The notes beneath the pieces are model-generated. The model was given only the letters and a program-made list of their open reading frames with translations. It ran no database searches and was not told the origin of the DNA. Made by a program: the position numbers and the translations under genes. Shown here one piece after another: positions 57,965 to 64,000 of a stretch of DNA of 64,000 nt. This DNA is from Paucibacter sp. KCTC 42545. GTDB lineage: Bacteria; Pseudomonadota; Gammaproteobacteria; Burkholderiales; Burkholderiaceae_C. How positions within the stretch are numbered: position 1 is the stretch's first letter; every line of letters begins with the position of its first letter. Where the stretch lies: the NCBI RefSeq assembly GCF_001477625.1, contig NZ_CP013692.1:4898001-4962000 (forward strand), read 5' to 3'.

Positions 57965-60514
57965 ATGCCCGCCGCGCCAGCCTTCAGCCGCCGCTTCCTG
58001 CTTCGCCGCGCGTCCAACCGCATCGTTTTGGTCTCGGGCGGCTTGCTGGCCGCGGCCTTGGTGCTGACCTTGGTGAGCTTGGCCTGGTACGAGCGGCGCG
58101 AAGCCTTGCTCAGCACCTTTGAGCGCAGCGAGTTGCTGGCGCGGGTTTTGTCGGATCACGCCACCGGCAGCGTGGAAACCTCGTCCCTGATGCTGCGCAC
58201 CTTGGCCGAGACCATTTCCCAGCAATCGCAGGCCGACCCGGGCCGGCTGCAGCCTTTGCTCAGCAACTCTTTGCAAGGTCTGCCCTTTTTGCGCAGTTTG
58301 GCGGTGATTGACCCTCAAGGCCGGGTGCTGGCCAGCTCGGTGCATGACGATGTTGGCCATGTGATCGACCTCAAGCGGCTTGGACCCTGGCCGGCGGTGG
58401 GGGCCGAGCGCCTGCAAAGCTTGCTGGCTGGCCGCGGCTTGGCCGATTTGCTGCCCGGCCCGGCGCCTGCGCGGGTCACGGTCACCATGCTGCCCCTCTT
58501 GCGCCAGGTGCGTACGGCCAATGGCGCCAACCTGCTGCTGGTGGCCCTGATCAACCCCGAGACCCTGGCCACCTACCAACAGCTGACCATGGCGGGCAGC
58601 AAAAGCATCGCGGCGCTGATGAGCTACGAGGGCCAGGTGCTGGCCGCCACCGAAACCGTCAGCGTGGAACCCTCGGCACGCCTGCTCACGCATCCGATCT
58701 ATACCGACTGGCTGCCCAAGCGTGAGCATGGCAGCTATGTGGGCGCCGGCGTGTTGCCGGGCGAACAGGTGGTGGCGTTTCGGGTCTCGCGCAGCCGGCC
58801 TTTGCTGGTGTCGGTGGAGCTGGACCTGCCCACCGCCTTGCAAGGCTGGCGCGACAATATGCTGTGGTTGCTGGCCTTCGGTGCCGGCGCGCTGAGTCTG
58901 ATTGCTGGCGCCTGCGTTATCGCCTTGCGCAGCCTGAGTGTGCGCGAATCGGCCCGCCAGGCTTTGGATGCGGCCCACGAGCAGGTCGCCTGGCGCGAGC
59001 GCGAATTGCAGGTCTTGCTCAAAAGCCTGCAGGAGTTGGTGTTCCGCACCGACGCCCAGGGAGCGATCACTTACGTCAATGCCCGCTGGGAAGTGCTCAG
59101 CCAGGAGCGCGCCGAGCAGGCCATTGGCCGCCATCTGCAAGAACTGGTGGAGCCCGCGGGTCGGCTGCAGGTGCAAGCCTTGTTCAACCCGGACGATCGC
59201 ATCGGCATCCGCACCGCCGCCATCACGGTTCGCGCGGCCAGCGGTGAGTTGCTGTACTTTGATGTGGCGGTGATGCCGCTGTTCGGCCCGGTGGCCGGGC
59301 GCAATACCTTGATTGGTTTTGCCGGCAGCGCGATTGATGTCACCGACCGCACCAACTCACGCCAGCGCCTGCAGCAGCAACTCGCCTTGACCGGTGTGCT
59401 GCTGGAAATGAGCCCCTTGCCGGTGGCCATGTACGACCAACACTTCAACTACCTCAGCCTCAATCAGGCCTGGGAGCAGTTCACCGGCCTGCGCCGCGGC
59501 GATGTGATCGGCAAGCCGCTGGGCCGCAGCCTGTTGCCGTCTGACGCGGCCCAGCACCGCGAGCAAGACAGGAAGCTGATGGCGCAAGCCAAGGTTCAGG
59601 GCATGGCTCTGGGCGGTCAGCTGCGTTACGAGGCCCAGCTGATGGGCGCCGACGGCCAGCGGCACGATGTGCTGATCACCAAGGTGCTGGTGCCCGATGA
59701 AAACGGCGGCGTGCGCGGCACCTTGTGCACGCTGATGGATGTGACCGAGTTCCGCAATGCCGAGCGCGCCACCCGCGAGGCCCGCGATGTGGCGCAGGAA
59801 ACCTCGCGCGCCAAGTCAGAGTTCGTGGCCAATATGAGCCATGAGCTGCGCACGCCGCTGCAGTCCATCCTTGGCTTTTCGGAGCTGGGATTGAAGAAGG
59901 CGCGCGAGCATGCCTCGCTGGTGGAGATGTTCGGGGAAATCCATGCCTCGGGCGAGCGCATGCTGGCGCTGGTGAATGATTTGCTGGACGTGGCCAAGAT
60001 CGAAAGCGCCGTGGGCATTTTTGAGCTTGAGCGCACCGACTTGCGCGGCCTGGTGCAACAAGTGCTGCGCGAGCTGCGGCCCTTGCTGGATCAGCGCCAT
60101 TTGAAGCTGAGCCTGCAGCTGCCCGACCAGCCCCTGGCCGCCCAGGTGGATGCGGTGCGCTTCTCGCAGGTGCTGCGCAATGTGCTGGCGAATGCGATCA
60201 AGTTCTCGCCGCAGGGCGGGCAGCTGCGGCTCAGCGCCGAGCGCAGCGCCAACGGCGAAGCCCATCTCAGCGTGGCCGACCAAGGCCCGGGCATCCCCGA
60301 GGCCGAACTGGAAAAGATCTTCGAGGCCTTTGTCCAGTCCAGTCAAACCAAGGACGGCGCCGGGGGCACCGGCCTGGGCCTGGCGATCTGCCGCAAGATC
60401 CTGGAGGTGCATGGCGGCCGCATCTACGCCGAAAACGGCGCGGGCGGTGGCGCCTTGCTGCACATCGTGCTGCCGCCGCGCTCCTCACCGGACTCGCAGA
60501 TGGGCAGCTTCTGA
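57965..60514 (+). CDS. PAS-domain sensor histidine kinase, membrane-bound
   Basis: 849 residues. First membrane helix about 19-40, a periplasmic Cache-like domain of some 250 residues, second helix 298-321, a short coiled coil, PAS domain at about 345-460 and a second at 478-590, then HisKA with phospho-accepting His626 in FVANMSHELRTPLQ, and the HATPase domain (NVLANAIKFSPQGG, DQGPGIPEAE, GGTGLGLAICRKILEVHGG). It has no receiver or HPt, so the REC-HPt and HTH-REC proteins encoded divergently could complete a relay. The SBP gene immediately upstream is probably co-transcribed. Confidence 0.92.
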   Translation: MPAAPAFSRRFLLRRASNRIVLVSGGLLAAALVLTLVSLAWYERREALLSTFERSELLARVLSDHATGSVETSSLMLRTLAETISQQSQADPGRLQPLLSNSLQGLPFLRSLAVIDPQGRVLASSVHDDVGHVIDLKRLGPWPAVGAERLQSLLAGRGLADLLPGPAPARVTVTMLPLLRQVRTANGANLLLVALINPETLATYQQLTMAGSKSIAALMSYEGQVLAATETVSVEPSARLLTHPIYTDWLPKREHGSYVGAGVLPGEQVVAFRVSRSRPLLVSVELDLPTALQGWRDNMLWLLAFGAGALSLIAGACVIALRSLSVRESARQALDAAHEQVAWRERELQVLLKSLQELVFRTDAQGAITYVNARWEVLSQERAEQAIGRHLQELVEPAGRLQVQALFNPDDRIGIRTAAITVRAASGELLYFDVAVMPLFGPVAGRNTLIGFAGSAIDVTDRTNSRQRLQQQLALTGVLLEMSPLPVAMYDQHFNYLSLNQAWEQFTGLRRGDVIGKPLGRSLLPSDAAQHREQDRKLMAQAKVQGMALGGQLRYEAQLMGADGQRHDVLITKVLVPDENGGVRGTLCTLMDVTEFRNAERATREARDVAQETSRAKSEFVANMSHELRTPLQSILGFSELGLKKAREHASLVEMFGEIHASGERMLALVNDLLDVAKIESAVGIFELERTDLRGLVQQVLRELRPLLDQRHLKLSLQLPDQPLAAQVDAVRFSQVLRNVLANAIKFSPQGGQLRLSAERSANGEAHLSVADQGPGIPEAELEKIFEAFVQSSQTKDGAGGTGLGLAICRKILEVHGGRIYAENGAGGGALLHIVLPPRSSPDSQMGSF

Positions 60515-60530
60515 TTGGATCTCCGCGATT

Positions 60531-63026
60531 TCAGTTGTCGCCGCGCGGGTCACCCAAATAGCGCTTGAGCCAGTTGCTCATTTCCCACTGCACATGGCCC
60601 ACCGATTCGCGCGCCGTGTAGCCGTGCGATTCGAAGGGTAGGGACACATAACGCACCGTGCCGCCGGTGCCGGCCAGTGCTTGGTAGAGGCGTTCTGACT
60701 GCAGCGGGAAGGTGCCGGAGTTGTTGTCCGCCTCACCGTGAATCAGCAGCAGCGGCTCGCGGATCTGGTTGGCCACCAGGAAGGGCGACAGCTTCAGATA
60801 AACATCGCGCGCCTCCCACAGTGAGCGGCGCTCGCTCTGGAAGCCAAACGGCGTCAGTGTGCGGTTATAGGCGCCGCTGCGGGCAATGCCGGTCTTGAAC
60901 AGCGAGGTGTGCGCCAGCAGGTTCGCCGTCATGAAGGCGCCGTAGCTGTGGCCACCCACCGCCATGCGCTTGGGGTCCACCACGCCCAGCTCCTCGGCCT
61001 TGTCGATGATGGCGCGGGCATTCATGGTGATCTGCTCCACAAAGCTGTCATTCACCGTCTTGGGATCGCCGACAACCGGCATGGTGGCGTCGCTGAGCAC
61101 CACAAAGCCGTCCATCGCCAACATCAAGGGGCTCAGCGGCGCGAAGCTGGCAAAGCGGTTGCTGGAGCCGCCCACCTGGCTGGCGGTGCTGGCATCGGTG
61201 TATTCCAGCGGATAAGCCCAGACCAGCGCCGGGCGGCGTTCACCCTGCTTGTAATCGGGCGGCAGATAGAGCCAGAAGCTCAGCTCCACCCCATCGGCGC
61301 GCTTGAAGCTGACCAACTCGCGGCGGATCTGGCGCAGCTGCGGGCTGGGGTCTTTGTTGCGGCTCAGGGCCCGGGCCTGGCTCAGGCCGGTGCCTTGGCG
61401 CAGGAAGAGATTGGGCGGCTCGGTTTCGGTTTCGCGCTGGGTAATCAGGCGCCCGCGGTCCAGCAGCAGCACGGCTTGCTCGTAGGCGTCTTCATCGGAC
61501 TGGAACAGCCGCTGCGTACTCAGGTCCTGCAGCGAGAGGCGGTCCAGGAAGGGCCGCTCACCCTTGGGGCCAGCGCCCGGCCCGGCCAGTAGCAAAGCGC
61601 CCTGGTCGCTGATCACGGCATTGCGGCCATTGGCCAGCATATGGGTTTGCGGCGTGCCGGGGTGGCGATAGCGCTCGCGCAGAGCGTGTTCGAACAAGGT
61701 CTTGCCCGGCCCGCCCGCCAAGGGCTGCAAGCTGGTGCGCAGCCAGGACTTCTGGCGGTCAAACTCGGTCAGCAGGGCGTGTTCGCCGTCGTCCAGAAAG
61801 CTCAGGCGCGTCAGGCGCTGGGGCAGTTGCGCCACCACCTGTGGCTTGCCCGAATATGGCGGGTCCAGGCGCATTAGGCGGTCGCGCAGCGCGGCAGCCT
61901 GGTTGGGGTTGCCGCCGTCCAGTGCTTCGACCCAGAAGATCGCCGCATCTTTGCCGGGCGAGGCCTGGAAGCCGCGCGGCCCCGGCAGCACGCCTTCCAG
62001 CACCACGCCTTGCTTGAGCGGCAGGCGGGCCAACTCGCGCAGCGGCTGGCCGTCTCGGCGGCGCAGCTCAACGCTGCGGGCAAAGTCCTGCCAGGGCAGG
62101 GTGTAGCTGAAAGGGCGCAGCAGGCGTTCACTCAGAATGACTTGGGCCGCGCCCTCGCCGGTCACGGCCAGGCTGCTGAACAGGCCGGGCTCGGCCAGCG
62201 GGCGGGTGGCGCCGGTCAGCAGATTGACATGGGTGATCTGGCTGCGGCCGTGATAGGCCAGCAAGGCCTCGTCATGGGCGTTTCTCAGCAGGTCTTGATA
62301 AGTGCGCTCGGGCGAGTTGCGGCCCAGGCTTTCCTGAATCACCGGCCCGGCGGGCGCGGCCGGCAAGCTGGGCGGGGCGCCGCGCGGCTTGGGCAGGGCC
62401 AGCACCAGCAATTCGGTAGGGCTGAGCCAGACCGGCTCGGTGCCGCCCAGCACCAAATTGAGCTGGAGTTTGGGGATGGGGTGGATCTCGCCCGTGCGGG
62501 CATCGCCCACCCACAGCTCGCTGGCCGTGGCGGTGCGGCGGCTCAGGATGAAACGCTGGCCGTCCGGCGCCCAGTGGAAGGCGTGAAAGGCCTGGAACTT
62601 GCCTTCGCTCGGCAAGGCCACCGGCCGCTCCGGCGCTTGCGGGTCCAGCAGCGCCCGCAGGCGCAGGTTCTGAATCACCGGCTGGGCTTGCGGGCAGGCG
62701 CAGCCCGGGTCAATGCGCAGGCCGGCCAGGCGCAGCACCGGCCGAGCCAGCTCTTCCAGATTGTTCAGGCGGCGCAGTTGCACGCTGGCCAGGGTTTGCT
62801 GGTCGGGCGAAATGATGGATCGCGGCAGATTGGGCGCGTCCAGCAGGGCGCGCACCGGGGCCGAGGGCTGCTGGTAGCTCAGGGCCAGGGCTTTGGCATT
62901 GTTGCCATTCGCCGTGCTATTGCCAGCGGCCAGGGCGGCGCTGGGCAGGGCCAGGCTCAGCAAAGCGGCCGAGGCGAAGAGCAGGGCGGTGGGCTGGCGT
63001 CGGTGGGGCCGAGGAGGCTTTTGCAT
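60531..63026 (-). CDS. S9 family prolyl oligopeptidase-like peptidase (glutamyl endopeptidase type), secreted
   Basis: 831 residues with a signal peptide (HRRQPTALLFASAALLSLALPSAALA). A long propeller region follows, and the C-terminal hydrolase has Ser694 in GGHSYGAFM, then LIHGEADNNSGTFPLQSERLYQAL with the catalytic aspartate and SHGYTARE with the histidine. The wording resembles the plastid glutamyl endopeptidase branch of S9 more than the gene at 1992. Role: breakdown of peptides outside the cytoplasm. It ends 16 bp from the convergent histidine kinase and is divergent from the kinase-like gene at 63248. Confidence 0.9.
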   Translation of the reverse strand: MQKPPRPHRRQPTALLFASAALLSLALPSAALAAGNSTANGNNAKALALSYQQPSAPVRALLDAPNLPRSIISPDQQTLASVQLRRLNNLEELARPVLRLAGLRIDPGCACPQAQPVIQNLRLRALLDPQAPERPVALPSEGKFQAFHAFHWAPDGQRFILSRRTATASELWVGDARTGEIHPIPKLQLNLVLGGTEPVWLSPTELLVLALPKPRGAPPSLPAAPAGPVIQESLGRNSPERTYQDLLRNAHDEALLAYHGRSQITHVNLLTGATRPLAEPGLFSSLAVTGEGAAQVILSERLLRPFSYTLPWQDFARSVELRRRDGQPLRELARLPLKQGVVLEGVLPGPRGFQASPGKDAAIFWVEALDGGNPNQAAALRDRLMRLDPPYSGKPQVVAQLPQRLTRLSFLDDGEHALLTEFDRQKSWLRTSLQPLAGGPGKTLFEHALRERYRHPGTPQTHMLANGRNAVISDQGALLLAGPGAGPKGERPFLDRLSLQDLSTQRLFQSDEDAYEQAVLLLDRGRLITQRETETEPPNLFLRQGTGLSQARALSRNKDPSPQLRQIRRELVSFKRADGVELSFWLYLPPDYKQGERRPALVWAYPLEYTDASTASQVGGSSNRFASFAPLSPLMLAMDGFVVLSDATMPVVGDPKTVNDSFVEQITMNARAIIDKAEELGVVDPKRMAVGGHSYGAFMTANLLAHTSLFKTGIARSGAYNRTLTPFGFQSERRSLWEARDVYLKLSPFLVANQIREPLLLIHGEADNNSGTFPLQSERLYQALAGTGGTVRYVSLPFESHGYTARESVGHVQWEMSNWLKRYLGDPRGDN

Positions 63027-63247
63027 GGTTTGTCTTCAGATTTAGGGACGATTGCCCCAAGCTAGGGGCCTCAATTTCGGCCCAAAAGCTGGGATGATGC
63101 CAGTTCGCGCCGGGACCGGCGCGGCTGCGGCACTGCGCTGACGACTCCCCCCTGTGTGAGTGGCAGCGGCCCGCTGGCTCCCCCAGATGCGGGGATGCAG
63201 TGCCCGGCTTGGCTATTCGAGCAACCTAACATCAGCGAAAACCCGTC

Positions 63248-64000
63248 ATGCGCATGCCTGAACTCGCCCTTCCACCGCCTGCCGCGCCAGCTTTGCTGGG
63301 CGTTGGCGCGGCGCTGGGCGTGTGGCGGGTGCGTCAGGCCTTGGCGGCGGCCCGCGAGGCGGCTGCAGCCTCGGCCGGCCCCGTGGCGCAATGGTATGAA
63401 GCCAGCCACGCCCTGGCCAAAGACAAACAAGCCACCGTGCTGCTGCTGCCGCGCAGTGAGCGCGCGATGGGCCTGATGCTGCGTTTTGGCGACTTGGCGG
63501 CTGACTTTGAGCAGCTCGGCCAGCCCATGATTGCCGTGCCCACCGACAGTGGTGTCACGCCGCAAGGCCAGCCTTATCTGGTGTTTGAACAAGTGCAAGG
63601 CGGCCAGCCGCTGCTACAGGCCGCAGCCGCCATGCCGCTGCGTGCCCGCATCGAGTTGCTGCTGAGTTTTTGCGAAGCCTTGCGCGCTTTGCACACCCAG
63701 GGCTGGCTGTGGGCCGAAATCGACCCCGCCATGCTGTGGCTGGACCGCCGCCAGCAGCTCAAGCTGATGGCGCTGGGCCTGCTGCGCATGGCCGACCCGA
63801 GCGACCCTTTTGAGCATGTGATGGCGCTTAGCTCGGCCCCGGGCTATGCCAGCCCCGAGGTGGCCGCCGGCCATCCGCCCAGCTTGGCGAGCGAGGTGTT
63901 TGGCGTTGGCCAACTGCTGGCCGCTTGCTTGGATGAGGCCAGCCTGGCCAGCTTGAGCCCCAAGGATCGCTTCAGCCTGGAGGCATTGATTCGCAAAGCG
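63248..64000 (+). CDS. Protein-kinase-like protein lacking canonical catalytic residues, 3' end missing
   Basis: Open from ATG 63248 to the window edge, 251 codons seen, no stop. After a short N-terminus with a hydrophobic stretch, the sequence follows the eukaryotic-like kinase C-lobe: FCEALRALHTQGWLWAEIDPAMLWLD occupies the place of the HRDLKPxN loop, LKLMALGLLRMAD that of the DFG strand, and SSAPGYASPEVAAG that of the GYxxPE loop. The HRD histidine/aspartate and the DFG aspartate are replaced, so catalysis is doubtful. An N-lobe lysine and glycine loop cannot be identified. Likely a pseudokinase; function unknown. Confidence 0.65.
   Translation, partial: MRMPELALPPPAAPALLGVGAALGVWRVRQALAAAREAAAASAGPVAQWYEASHALAKDKQATVLLLPRSERAMGLMLRFGDLAADFEQLGQPMIAVPTDSGVTPQGQPYLVFEQVQGGQPLLQAAAAMPLRARIELLLSFCEALRALHTQGWLWAEIDPAMLWLDRRQQLKLMALGLLRMADPSDPFEHVMALSSAPGYASPEVAAGHPPSLASEVFGVGQLLAACLDEASLASLSPKDRFSLEALIRKA

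Overview
The window is a GC-rich chromosomal segment of a Gram-negative bacterium. The single-copy atpIBEFHAGDC operon, hemE next to priA, a Bug-type (TctC) substrate-binding pair, a MocR/LysE pair and general codon use all suggest Betaproteobacteria, order Burkholderiales. The Roseateles/Paucibacter/Rubrivivax neighbourhood is plausible, but genus is an inference I cannot test here. I found no rRNA, tRNA, CRISPR array, prophage or complete insertion sequence. There is one likely MITE and several local duplications.

Layout. 1-8.3 kb: the 3' end of a TonB-dependent receptor, a secreted S9 peptidase, and two tandem kup potassium transporters of identical length, followed by a cluster of short repeats. 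8.3-17.5 kb: class II glutamine amidotransferase, BenE-like transporter, gshB, a FUSC membrane protein, then the glutathione-dependent formaldehyde pair frmA/frmB, an MFS transporter and a small secreted protein. 17.5-25.2 kb: cytochrome P450 divergent from an AraC-type regulator, an unusual cysteine-rich YidD, a two-repeat M16 protease and a wax-ester-synthase/DGAT-type acyltransferase whose last codons come from a MITE-like element. 25.5-32.4 kb: a secreted amidohydrolase, a duplicated Bug substrate-binding gene with a remnant of the amidohydrolase tail trapped between the copies, the ABC-F ATPase uup and a small membrane protein.

32.5-40 kb: a 2-keto-4-pentenoate-hydratase-like enzyme, a MocR regulator divergent from a LysE exporter, an overlapping aminotransferase-phzF-alaX operon, a GNAT acetyltransferase and an SMP-30 family lactonase. 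40.1-47.6 kb: the complete F1Fo ATP synthase operon with a -10 element, a pyrimidine tract before atpE and a terminator. 47.7-52.8 kb: hexose-6-phosphate mutarotase, PPK2 kinase, a LemA/TPM/TPM operon on the minus strand, and hemE. 52.8-53.2 kb: a comparatively AT-rich gap with DnaA-box-like sites and inverted repeats, then priA. 55.3-60.5 kb: a signalling module made of a REC-HPt protein, a response regulator with an N-terminal excisionase-type DNA-binding domain, and, divergently, a solute-binding protein followed by a PAS histidine kinase. 60.5-64 kb: a second, larger S9 peptidase and, running off the end, a divergent protein-kinase-like protein lacking canonical catalytic residues.

Most of the content is ordinary core and accessory metabolism. 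The most unusual items are the 55.3-60.5 kb phosphorelay, the MITE at the acyltransferase stop, the duplication footprint between the Bug genes, the DnaA-box cluster between hemE and priA, the cysteine-rich YidD, and the pseudokinase-like gene at the right edge.
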